From positions 1 through 9,171 of the forward strand of contig USSH01000080.1 of the NCBI GenBank assembly GCA_900557435.1: DNA of 9,171 nt, read 5' to 3'. The notes under the pieces were generated by a model, which saw only the letters and a program-made list of their open reading frames with translations, was not told the origin of the DNA and did no database searches. This document shows positions 1-6,399 of the stretch, one piece after another (positions within the stretch are counted from its first letter, which is position 1; each line of letters starts with the position of its first letter). The position numbers and the translations under genes were made by a program. Origin of the DNA: an uncultured Coprococcus sp. (GTDB lineage: Bacteria; Bacillota; Clostridia; Lachnospirales; Lachnospiraceae).

Positions 1-482
1 CGGTGAGATCGGCCATCAAAGTAACAGTATCTTTTGCCATAATTCCTATCCTGGAATTTTATCCATTTGAATGTGATCCTGGATCTCTGTCCATATCGGT
101 AATATACCCAGTACCTCATTCCCTCAGAATTCCGCATAGGAATTACGCCATGTATCCTGCCTTCGCTATCCGATCTCACCGAACCATCATCCATGGCTCT
201 TATCACTCTGTTCCTACACAAGGTCCATTTTCCATTCTTCAGAACGAACAGACATCTGTTGCCATTTCTCACACCTAACTTGTATGTCACCCGTCCACTT
301 TTTGAAACGAAATACTTTGCAACTCCATCCCCGTGCCATCCGGCTGTATTCTGTGCAGATTCTGTGCTTTTAGCTGTTCCAGCTGCTGCATATGCATCTT
401 CCGGCAGCAATATACTTACCATAAATCCAACGATCATAACAATCATACAGACAAATATTTTCATTCCGATCATGTTCCTCAT
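1..482 (-). CDS. Secreted protein of unknown function, 3' end beyond window
   Basis: The minus strand is open from an ATG at 482 to the left edge without a stop, giving at least 160 residues; the C-terminus lies outside the window. An AGGAGG lies just upstream. It is only one base from an in-frame ATG at 488 but seven bases from the ATG at 482, so 482 is the better start. The N-terminus (MRNMIGMKIF, then a long Met/Val/Ile-rich core) is a classical signal peptide, with a probable signal peptidase I site near residue 32 in the context EDAYA-AAG. The mature part is rich in Arg, Lys, Gly and aromatic residues in short beta-like stretches (for example KYFVSKSGRVTY and FVLKNGKWTL), with three visible Cys. 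I recognise no family. It could be an exported wall-associated or surface protein; that is inference. It is divergent from typA and has its own candidate promoter. Confidence 0.72.
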   Translation of the reverse strand, partial: MRNMIGMKIFVCMIVMIVGFMVSILLPEDAYAAAGTAKSTESAQNTAGWHGDGVAKYFVSKSGRVTYKLGVRNGNRCLFVLKNGKWTLCRNRVIRAMDDGSVRSDSEGRIHGVIPMRNSEGMRYWVYYRYGQRSRITFKWIKFQDRNYGKRYCYFDGRSH

Positions 483-547
483 GGACATACCTCCTCATAC
501 ATATAATTAGATATAATCACATCCATAACACCAAACTTCTTTCTTTA

Positions 548-576
548 ATTATAACTGACCTCAAATCCAATATCCA
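548..576 (-). promoter_or_regulatory. Candidate promoter for the leftward secreted-protein gene
   Basis: On the minus strand TGGATA (571-576) is followed after 17 bases by a perfect TATAAT (548-553). The -35 box matches consensus at four of six positions. Transcription would begin near 541, leaving a leader of about 59 bases before the ATG at 482. The -10 match and spacing are good; the call rests on consensus matching only. Confidence 0.45.
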
Positions 577-651
577 GTTTTACGTAGCTGTTTCCCATCA
601 AATTTCCGCCATTTGCCCTCATTTTCTCTACATTTTTGTACATTATAATTA

Positions 652-680
652 TTGCATTGGTTTTTTCCCTATGCTAGAAT
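652..680 (+). promoter_or_regulatory. typA promoter with extended -10
   Basis: TTGCAT (652-657) and TAGAAT (675-680) are separated by 17 bases. A TG one base before the -10 box (672-673) makes this an extended -10 promoter of the housekeeping sigma type. The expected transcription start near 687 gives a leader of about 41 bases before the typA ATG at 728. Confidence 0.7.
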
Positions 681-727
681 GTTAAACGTTGTAAAATAGA
701 CTAATTTTGAAAGAAAGAGTGAAAATT

Positions 728-2554
728 ATGAAGATAACAAGAGATGATATCAGAAATGTGGCTATCATCGCCCACGTTGACCATGGTAAGACAACACTTG
801 TAGACGAGCTCTTAAAGCAGAGCGGTGTATTTCGTGACAACCAGGAGGTCGCTGAGCGTGTCATGGATTCCAACGATATCGAGCGTGAAAGAGGTATCAC
901 TATCCTCTCCAAGAACACTGCCGTAACATATGGGAACACCAAGATCAACATCATTGATACTCCGGGCCATGCCGACTTCGGTGGTGAGGTCGAGCGAGTT
1001 CTGAAGATGGTAAACGGCGTAATCCTCGTTGTTGATGCATTTGAGGGACCTATGCCACAGACTAAGTTCGTTCTGAAGAAAGCTCTTGAGCTTAATCTTG
1101 CAGTTATCGTATGTATAAATAAATGTGATCGTCCTGAGGCCCGTCCTGACGAGGTAGTTGACGAAGTCCTTGAGCTTCTCATCGAACTTGATGCAAATGA
1201 AGATCAGCTCGACTGTCCATTTGTATTTGCTTCCGCAAAGTCTGGATATGCAACCCTTGACTCATCTACGCCGGGAACAGACATGAAGCCTCTGTTCGAC
1301 ACTATCATTGATTACATTCCTGCCCCTACAGGTGATCCTGATGCAGGTGTACAGATGCTTGTCAGCACCATCGACTACAACGAGTACGTTGGACGTATCG
1401 GTGTCGGCAAAGTCGACAACGGTGTCCTCAAGATAAATGAAGATCTCGTCATCGTAAACGAGCATGACCCTGACAAGCTTGAGAAGGTTCGTATCGGAAA
1501 GCTTTTCGAGTATGAAGGACTTAACAAAATAGAAGTCAAGGAAGCACAGATCGGCTCTATAGTTGCAGTTTCAGGTATCGCAGATGTACAGATAGGTGAT
1601 ACTCTCTGCTCCCCTGAGAATCCTGATCCAATTCCTTTCCAGAAGATTTCTGAGCCAACCATCGCCATGACATTCATGGTAAATGACTCTCCTCTCGCAG
1701 GCAAGGAAGGTAAGTTCGTTACATCAAGACATCTCCGTGAGAGACTTTTCAGAGAGCTGAACACAGATGTCAGCCTCAGAGTTGAGGAGACAGATACAAC
1801 TGAGGCATTCAAGGTTTCAGGTCGTGGTGAGCTTCACCTGTCAGTCCTCATCGAGAACATGAGACGTGAGGGTTACGAGTTTGCAGTAAGTAAGGCTGAG
1901 GTTATCTACAAGGAAGATGAGCTCGGACATAAGCTTGAGCCATTTGAGATCGCTTATATAGATGTTCCTGACGAGTTCGCAGGTACTATCATCAACATGC
2001 TGAACCAGAGAAAGGGTGAGCTCCAGGGAATGGCTCCTACAGGAAACGGAACCACAAGACTTGAGTTCTCTGTTCCATCTCGTGGACTTATCGGATTCCG
2101 TGGTGACTTCATGACAGCTACCAAGGGTACCGGAATCATCAACACGATATTTGATGAGTATCTTCCATACAAGGGTGACATGAGCTACCGTTCAAAGGGC
2201 TCACTCATCGCATTTGAGTCAGGTACTTCGATCACATACGGTCTGTTCAATGCACAGGAGCGTGGAACCCTGTTCATCGGACCAGGCGAGCAGGTTTATG
2301 CCGGTATGGTTGTCGGTGAGAATCCTCGTGCAGAGGACATGGAAGTCAATGTCTGCAAGAAGAAGCAGCTTACCAACACACGTTCTTCAGGATCGGATGA
2401 CGCCCTTAAGCTTTCACCTCCAAAGGTGATGAGTCTTGAGCAGGCTCTTGATTTCATCGACACTGATGAGCTCCTTGAGATCACACCGAAGTCATTCAGG
2501 ATCCGTAAGAAGATTCTTGACCACACTCTTCGTTACAGAGCCAACAGAAAGTAA
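728..2554 (+). CDS. typA: Translational GTPase TypA/BipA
   Basis: TypA (BipA) is a ribosome-binding GTPase of the EF-G/LepA superfamily. It acts in the cytoplasm and is linked in other bacteria to 50S assembly and growth under cold or other stress. The 608-residue product has the usual family length. GTPase motifs are intact: G1 AHVDHGKT at 15-22, G2 RGIT at 55-58, G3 DTPGH at 77-81, G4 NKCD at 131-134 and G5 SAK near 169-171. EF-G-like beta-barrel and alpha/beta domains follow ([17 protein letters not shown]), then the TypA-specific C-terminal region ([20 protein letters not shown], and the basic FRIRKKIL near the end). The ATG at 728 is preferred because [10 protein letters not shown] matches how TypA proteins normally begin; the frame extends upstream only to a TTG at 707. 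The ribosome site is a modest purine stretch (AAAGAAAGAG). Arg codons include many CGT, fitting high expression. It has its own promoter and terminator, so it is probably monocistronic. Confidence 0.97.
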   Translation: MKITRDDIRNVAIIAHVDHGKTTLVDELLKQSGVFRDNQEVAERVMDSNDIERERGITILSKNTAVTYGNTKINIIDTPGHADFGGEVERVLKMVNGVILVVDAFEGPMPQTKFVLKKALELNLAVIVCINKCDRPEARPDEVVDEVLELLIELDANEDQLDCPFVFASAKSGYATLDSSTPGTDMKPLFDTIIDYIPAPTGDPDAGVQMLVSTIDYNEYVGRIGVGKVDNGVLKINEDLVIVNEHDPDKLEKVRIGKLFEYEGLNKIEVKEAQIGSIVAVSGIADVQIGDTLCSPENPDPIPFQKISEPTIAMTFMVNDSPLAGKEGKFVTSRHLRERLFRELNTDVSLRVEETDTTEAFKVSGRGELHLSVLIENMRREGYEFAVSKAEVIYKEDELGHKLEPFEIAYIDVPDEFAGTIINMLNQRKGELQGMAPTGNGTTRLEFSVPSRGLIGFRGDFMTATKGTGIINTIFDEYLPYKGDMSYRSKGSLIAFESGTSITYGLFNAQERGTLFIGPGEQVYAGMVVGENPRAEDMEVNVCKKKQLTNTRSSGSDDALKLSPPKVMSLEQALDFIDTDELLEITPKSFRIRKKILDHTLRYRANRK

Positions 2555-2582
2555 ACCAACGAACGAAATATAACTATAACAT

Positions 2583-2630
2583 AAAAGAGATAATTCACAC
2601 TTTGATGCGAATTATCTCTTTTCTTTTTTA
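2583..2630 (+). terminator. Intrinsic terminator of typA
   Basis: A perfect 14-bp inverted repeat (AAAAGAGATAATTC at 2583-2596 and its complement at 2609-2622) encloses a 12-base loop and is followed by a T-rich tract, CTTTTTT. It begins 28 bases after the typA stop codon. The A-rich left arm means it may also work to some extent for transcription arriving from the right. Confidence 0.88.
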
Positions 2631-2649
2631 TGCTATTTATCGGCGGTTA

Positions 2650-2740
2650 TTTATCTACTTGTTTTTTAGGGTCTTTTTTATGTAGTTTATCTATTTGTCC
2701 TTTGGGGCTTTTTGGCTTTTTTATGTAATTTATCTATTTG
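2650..2740 (+). repeat. Three imperfect T-rich repeats
   Basis: TTTATCTACTTG (2650-2661), TTTATCTATTTG (2686-2697) and TTTATCTATTTG (2729-2740) are spaced 36 and 43 bases apart. A TTTTTTATGTA stretch precedes copies two and three. The copies are too irregular for a CRISPR array and look like a degenerate tandem repeat in a 3' flanking region. Confidence 0.6.
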
Positions 2741-2853
2741 GGCTTTTCTGTCTTTTCTGTAAATCATCTTAACCCATGGGCATCCTGACCCATGTAATTT
2801 GTAACACCATGTTTTTCTATTTCGTTTAGAATTCAAATGTATTTGATACAAAA

Positions 2854-2891
2854 TTATCCTAACTTCCAGCAGAAGTCGCATTCTAGGATAA
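2854..2891. terminator. Bulged hairpin, possible bidirectional terminator
   Basis: TTATCCTA (2854-2861) pairs with TAGGATAA (2884-2891). Nested inside, ACTTC (2862-2866) pairs with GAAGT (2872-2876) around a CAGCA loop, leaving a seven-base bulge on one side. On the plus strand a T-rich tail with six consecutive T follows; on the minus strand only TTTTG follows. It could end transcription of the leftward transporter operon about 230 bases past its last stop codon, or back up the typA terminator. Confidence 0.4.
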
Positions 2892-2934
2892 CTTCTTTAT
2901 TTTTTATACCTTGCCCCCAATTACAGGATGATTC

Positions 2935-2950
2935 AGGATAATTTTATCCT
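2935..2950. repeat. Short inverted repeat AGGATAA/TTATCCT
   Basis: AGGATAA (2935-2941) and TTATCCT (2944-2950) form a perfect 7-bp inverted repeat around TT. A two-base loop is too tight for a stable RNA hairpin, so a protein-binding palindrome or a chance repeat is more likely than a terminator. The same hexamer recurs at 2854, 2886 (as its complement) and 2953. Confidence 0.4.
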
Positions 2951-2951
2951 T

Positions 2952-3015
2952 TTTATCCATAAACAGACCGATTAGGGAAAAACTCTTTATCTACAAACAG
3001 ACCGATCATAGAAAA
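2952..3015. repeat. 30-bp imperfect direct repeat, two copies
   Basis: Copies at 2952-2981 and 2986-3015, with a period of 34 bases, share TTTATC, an identical 12-base core AAACAGACCGAT (2961-2972 and 2995-3006), and a GAAAA end. Only a few positions differ. It lies 3' of the leftward operon's last gene; function unknown. Confidence 0.7.
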
Positions 3016-3120
3016 CCATATTTAATTCAAATGGAAGTCAGAGCACATAAGACTATCCGATCTTTCAGCTCCCTCAGTTTAAAAAACGCCCTATTTTAAC
3101 GCCATATTCTCTTCTAGCTT

Positions 3121-4473
3121 CTATCTTCTGGTCACTGCGTCTATCGGTCTGAGTTTCGTCGCCCAGCGTGCCGGGAAATAGCCCGCTGCCACACCGAGAA
3201 CCACAGAGCCCATCATCCCGGCAAGCGCCAGCCACCAAGGTATATATGATATATTTGTCCCCTTCGTCAGATGGAACATGCTTACAGCACATTTGTCTAT
3301 GATCACCTTTACTCCGTAAGAACAGCCAACCCCAAGTACACCGCCTGCCGCTCCGATGACCGCTGCCTCGGCAAGGAACAGAAGTCTCAGCTCATCAATA
3401 TCGCAGCCGAGAACTTTGAGTATTCCTATCTCATTTACACGGTCAAATACCGAAGTGGTCATGGTATTGCTTATTCCGATCACGGCTACCACGAGTGCTA
3501 TTGTTCCTATGCCTCCAAGGAGCAGCTGTATCATCTTCAGATACTTTTGTATGGTGTCAAGGTATTCCTTTGCATTCTCCGTCTGGTATCCCATGTCCTG
3601 GAACTTCTTAACAAGAGCATCCACATTGTTAGTGTCGTCCACTGTCACGATCGCCGCAGTATATATGAACTCCCGGTAGCTATTGCCATTTCCATCCACC
3701 GGCTGCCCTTCAAGCTTTCCATCCACGCTCACTCTCTTTAACAGACTCTTCAAATAATCCATATCACAATAAATCGTCTGTGACTTTTCACTGTAGGTTG
3801 AAGTATACACCTCTCCCTCTGTATTATCTGATTCATCGTCTGAATCGTCATCGGAAGCTTTGTCTGCGCTCCCATCTGCCAGCACACCCGTAAGTTTCAG
3901 CTTGACTGTCTTTGCATTCTCATCCCCCCAGCCAAATACCGTATCAAATCGCCTGCCTGTAAGTGAACCAATGCCCTTTTTCTCTTTTTTTTCAAAGCTC
4001 GTATAGGTATTCGGATTAAAGAACAATTTTCCTACACTGCTCCCTGCCGCAAAGCCCTTGCCATCTGAATCTTTCATCACATTTTCCCCACTTACAAGTT
4101 TCCATGTTGAAAATTCATCGCCAGGAACACCCACAAGATTTCCATAGTACTCATATTCCCCATACTTCATAGTGACAGGAACTTCGTATACCGAATAACA
4201 TCCACTCACATTCGAAAATTTCGAGAATGTCTCTATCGTTTTGTCCGTTATCATCCTGTCCTTGTGCTTACCTCCAGTCTCACTGTATACCTTTATCTGA
4301 TTAACACTTCCGCTATCTATGACAGAATCTATCATCTCTTTTTTCACACCAAGTCCCACCGACAGGAGCGCTACAACAGATATAACGCCTATCATCACAC
4401 CGAGAATAGTGAGAAATGTTCTGACCTTTCTCCTTTTCATATTCATAAGGCACAAATGCCATATCCATCCCAT
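3121..4473 (-). CDS. MacB-like ABC transporter permease (FtsX family), 450 aa
   Basis: An integral membrane permease with the MacB/FtsX layout: one N-terminal helix (about residues 20-40, after the basic NMKRRKVRTFLTILGVMIGV entry sequence), a large extracytoplasmic domain (about 41-312), then three helices (about 314-338, 364-388 and 410-434). The cytoplasmic loop after helix 2 carries the coupling motif RVNEIGILKVLG that contacts the ATPase. The end (PARWATKLRPIDAVTRR) is typical of the family. These proteins move force from ATP hydrolysis to an extracytoplasmic partner rather than passing substrate through the membrane. An Asp/Ser/Glu-rich stretch (about 200-221) interrupts the external domain. 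The start at 4473 has a G-rich ribosome site (AGGGGG) about ten bases upstream; an in-frame ATG at codon 11 is an alternative. It is the last gene of the leftward cluster and most likely works with the ATPase two genes upstream. Substrate unknown. Confidence 0.9.
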   Translation of the reverse strand: MGWIWHLCLMNMKRRKVRTFLTILGVMIGVISVVALLSVGLGVKKEMIDSVIDSGSVNQIKVYSETGGKHKDRMITDKTIETFSKFSNVSGCYSVYEVPVTMKYGEYEYYGNLVGVPGDEFSTWKLVSGENVMKDSDGKGFAAGSSVGKLFFNPNTYTSFEKKEKKGIGSLTGRRFDTVFGWGDENAKTVKLKLTGVLADGSADKASDDDSDDESDNTEGEVYTSTYSEKSQTIYCDMDYLKSLLKRVSVDGKLEGQPVDGNGNSYREFIYTAAIVTVDDTNNVDALVKKFQDMGYQTENAKEYLDTIQKYLKMIQLLLGGIGTIALVVAVIGISNTMTTSVFDRVNEIGILKVLGCDIDELRLLFLAEAAVIGAAGGVLGVGCSYGVKVIIDKCAVSMFHLTKGTNISYIPWWLALAGMMGSVVLGVAAGYFPARWATKLRPIDAVTRR

Positions 4474-4500
4474 ATATCATCTTCCCCCTGTATATTGAAA

Positions 4501-4527
4501 TATCAAGTTTTCATAGAAAACTTGATA
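4501..4527. repeat. Perfect 12-bp intercistronic inverted repeat
   Basis: TATCAAGTTTTC (4501-4512) and its exact complement (4516-4527) surround a three-base loop. It sits between the stop of the CARDB-like gene and the ribosome site of the MacB-like permease. On the transcribed minus strand it is not followed by a T-run (TTTCAATAT), so it is not a standard terminator. An RNA-stabilising or processing hairpin, or an operator, is more likely. Confidence 0.8.
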
Positions 4528-4553
4528 CATCCATATTAAACACCAGCCACACC

Positions 4554-5486
4554 CTAGAACTCTTCAAGGATTCTCTTCTTTCTCTTATTTCTTCTAATCG
4601 TTCCCGCTATCAGTGCCACTATCAAAATTACAGCTATACACACTGCAATTATGATATTCTTATTTATTTTCGTTGTTGTATCCTTTATCTTTTCTACATT
4701 GTCATACACAGGAGAATTCACAATCACTTTAAACTTTCCTGTCAGCTCTGTCTCATTTCCCTCTTTGTCCTCATATGTAACCACAACGTTTGACAATTCG
4801 CCCGTCTCACTTGTAGTTGCAGATGCGTTCGTCAGGATATCAATACTTCCACTTTTTCCAGTGTCTATATTCCCTATAAATGTATCATTCTCCTCCAGAT
4901 AATTACTCTCCACTCTCACTCTGACATTATAGAGCATGCCTGCGCCCATATTGTTGACACTGCCTATGACCTCTACAGAATCTCCAAGCACGGCATCGTC
5001 ATCCACATACAGATCAGTGATGGATGCTCTCTGCTCAAGCTTCACAGGCAGGTATATCACGTCGGTTGCCGAGTATGGATTGCCCCATATGTCATCATAC
5101 TCATTCACCACACTGAGCTTATAGCTTTTCTCGGTCAGCCCGTCAGCAGCCCGGAGTCTGAATGTAAATATACTCTCCTCGCCATTTGGAAGTTCTTCAA
5201 GGAATCCATTGCCCGCTCCCTCTGCCGGAACAATATCTCCTGTATCGGACGTAACCGATATCTTGAGATTGTCCACATATCTGCTGCCTGTATTTTTGAT
5301 CGTCACCTTAAGGTCAAATGTCTGCCCTGCCACTATCTCCTTCTGTACTATCTGATAATCCACCACCATAACCTTTGGCTGAGATGCCTGCACTGTCATG
5401 GCAAATGGCTGTATACACAGGCACACTATCACAGTCATCATCAGCACTGCATATTTTTTTACTATAGTCAATTTACTTTTCATCAT
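4554..5486 (-). CDS. Membrane-anchored CARDB/COG1361-like extracytoplasmic protein
   Basis: The 310-residue product has a signal peptide (KSKLTIVKKY, hydrophobic core, likely cleavage after TVQAS near residue 35). Two Ig-like beta domains of the CARDB/COG1361 type follow (about 38-150 and 153-257), recognised from phrases such as GQTFDLKVTIKNTGSRYVDNLKISV and GDSVEVIGSVNNMGAGMLYNVRVRVES. A single membrane helix (about 278-297) and a very basic cytoplasmic tail (RRNKRKKRILEEF) end the protein. It should sit outside the membrane, anchored at its C-terminus. Start choice: AGAAGGG lies nine bases before the ATG at 5486, whereas the longer frame to 5570 has no ribosome site and would bury the signal peptide. 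Lying between the ATPase and the MacB-like permease, it probably acts as an adaptor or substrate-binding partner, in a position comparable to MacA with MacB; this is inference. CARDB domains bind proteins or glycans in other contexts, so a surface adhesin role is the alternative. Confidence 0.82.
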   Translation of the reverse strand: MMKSKLTIVKKYAVLMMTVIVCLCIQPFAMTVQASQPKVMVVDYQIVQKEIVAGQTFDLKVTIKNTGSRYVDNLKISVTSDTGDIVPAEGAGNGFLEELPNGEESIFTFRLRAADGLTEKSYKLSVVNEYDDIWGNPYSATDVIYLPVKLEQRASITDLYVDDDAVLGDSVEVIGSVNNMGAGMLYNVRVRVESNYLEENDTFIGNIDTGKSGSIDILTNASATTSETGELSNVVVTYEDKEGNETELTGKFKVIVNSPVYDNVEKIKDTTTKINKNIIIAVCIAVILIVALIAGTIRRNKRKKRILEEF

Positions 5487-5540
5487 ATTTATCATCCCTT
5501 CTATTGAACACCCAACACACAAAATGGTCCTCATTGTATG

Positions 5541-5570
5541 ATTACATTTCGACACAGCATAATTGATCAA
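5541..5570 (-). promoter_or_regulatory. Possible internal promoter before the CARDB-like gene
   Basis: On the minus strand TTGATC (5565-5570) and TGTAAT (5541-5546) are 18 bases apart, within the 136-bp gap between the ATPase and the CARDB-like gene. The -35 matches at four and the -10 at five of six positions. A start near 5534 would leave a leader of about 48 bases. It could allow separate expression of the last two genes. Confidence 0.3.
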
Positions 5571-5622
5571 CGACGTCTAGTGCCATGTCTCTTTTTGTTC
5601 TGTGCCAGTTTTTCAGTACGTC

Positions 5623-6288
5623 TTATTCCACTATCTTTCCATCAGCTATCTTTATTATCCTGTCTGCCTCCCTCGCAAGGTCAATGTTGTGTGTTATGAG
5701 CACCAGAGTCTGATTCAGTTTCTTCACAGAATCCTGGAGCAATGTCAGAACCTCATTTCCATTCTTTGAATCCAGCGCTCCAGTAGGCTCATCTGCCAGC
5801 ACCAATGCCGGTCTGTTGGCAAGTGCCCTTGCTATTGCCGCCCTCTGCTGCTGCCCACCGGAGAGCTGATTTGGCAGATACTTTTTTCTGTCCTTAAGTC
5901 CCAGCATCTCTATAATGTGGTCTATATAATCTCTGTCCGGTTTTCTGTGATCAAGGAGTATCGGCATTCTTATATTCTCCTCCACCGTCAGAACCGGGAT
6001 CAGATGATAAGCCTGAAATACAAATCCTATCTTTCTCCGCCTGAACACCGACATTTCCTCATCGTTAAGTCTCGTTATATCCTTGCCGTCTATGATGACA
6101 TTTCCACTGTTAGGAGTATCCACTCCTCCCATAACATGCAGCATGGTAGATTTGCCGGAGCCTGACGCACCAACTATAGCAACTGTCTCTCCCTTTTCTA
6201 TGGAAAGGCTCACATCATCGAGTCCCCATACTCTCGTGTCACCCTCACCGTATATTTTTGTGACATGTTCCATCTTTACTATCTCCAT
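5623..6288 (-). CDS. ABC transporter ATPase, MacB/LolD family
   Basis: A 221-residue cytoplasmic ATP-binding subunit of the mechanotransmission ABC class (MacB, LolD, FtsE and BceA relatives). All motifs are intact: Walker [10 protein letters not shown] (40-48), Q-loop Gln 92 in [10 protein letters not shown], signature LSGGQ (142-146), Walker B LVLADE (162-167), D-loop ALD (171-173) and H-loop His 200. The [13 protein letters not shown] region before Walker A and the [11 protein letters not shown] stretch are typical of this family. Start: AGGAGG is ten bases from the ATG at 6288 but one base from an in-frame ATG at 6297, so 6288 is preferred. It is the only ATPase in the visible cluster, so it may energise both the 792-residue permease upstream and the MacB-like permease downstream. 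Specificity cannot be read from this subunit. Confidence 0.96.
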   Translation of the reverse strand: MEIVKMEHVTKIYGEGDTRVWGLDDVSLSIEKGETVAIVGASGSGKSTMLHVMGGVDTPNSGNVIIDGKDITRLNDEEMSVFRRRKIGFVFQAYHLIPVLTVEENIRMPILLDHRKPDRDYIDHIIEMLGLKDRKKYLPNQLSGGQQQRAAIARALANRPALVLADEPTGALDSKNGNEVLTLLQDSVKKLNQTLVLITHNIDLAREADRIIKIADGKIVE

Positions 6289-6399
6289 GTGATACATTCC
6301 TCCTATCTTCCATATCTATCTTGTGTATTACCAACTCTTGTGTTTGTACACTTTCTGTTTCATGTTATCTTTGATTTAAAGTTAATCTAAGCGCATCTC

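Larger units (their letters stand above)
489..706. other. Divergent intergenic region
   Basis: This AT-rich region separates the leftward secreted-protein gene from rightward typA. It holds a candidate minus-strand promoter in its left half and the typA promoter at its right end. A second TATAAT on the plus strand (644-649) has no good -35 box at the right spacing. I see no riboswitch-like structure and no small gene. Confidence 0.6.
2631..3120. other. Convergent intergenic region with repeats and hairpins, no convincing gene
   Basis: About 490 bp between the typA terminator and the stop codon of the leftward permease. The left part is T-rich with three imperfect copies of a TTTATCTATTTG-type motif. 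The centre has a GC-rich hairpin, CATGGG (2775-2780) pairing with CCCATG (2789-2794), and a larger hairpin around 2854-2891. The right part has a 30-bp imperfect direct repeat and several TTATCC/AGGATAA motifs. The only open frame of note, 64 codons on the minus strand, lacks a well-placed ribosome site, starts inside a hairpin and has a low-complexity Lys/Arg-rich composition, so I do not call it. Confidence 0.7.

Noticed and set aside
3..510. Two overlapping plus-strand open frames at the left edge
   Set aside because: They are antisense to the minus-strand secreted-protein gene, which has a signal peptide, ribosome site and promoter; the plus frames have none of these.
707..727. Extension of typA to an upstream TTG
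   Set aside because: It would consume the purine-rich ribosome site; TypA proteins normally begin at the [10 protein letters not shown] equivalent.
682..1182. 166-codon open frame antisense to the typA 5' end
   Set aside because: Fully overlaps the strongly supported typA; Ser/Arg/Thr-rich composition typical of an antisense shadow.
2687..2881. 64-codon open frame on the minus strand
   Set aside because: No well-spaced ribosome site, the start lies inside a hairpin, and the Lys/Arg-rich tail is the translation of T-rich repeats.
2641..3020. CRISPR array
   Set aside because: Repeats are short, few, imperfect and unevenly spaced, with no uniform spacers and no cas genes nearby.
3071..3100. 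Intrinsic terminator right after the MacB-like permease
   Set aside because: The minus strand has GGGCG followed by a run of T, but no complementary arm; the two GGCGTT-like segments are direct, not inverted, copies.
5487..5570. Longer N-terminus for the CARDB-like protein
   Set aside because: No ribosome site at 5570; the extension is Cys/His/Met-rich and would place the signal peptide internally. AGAAGGG supports 5486.
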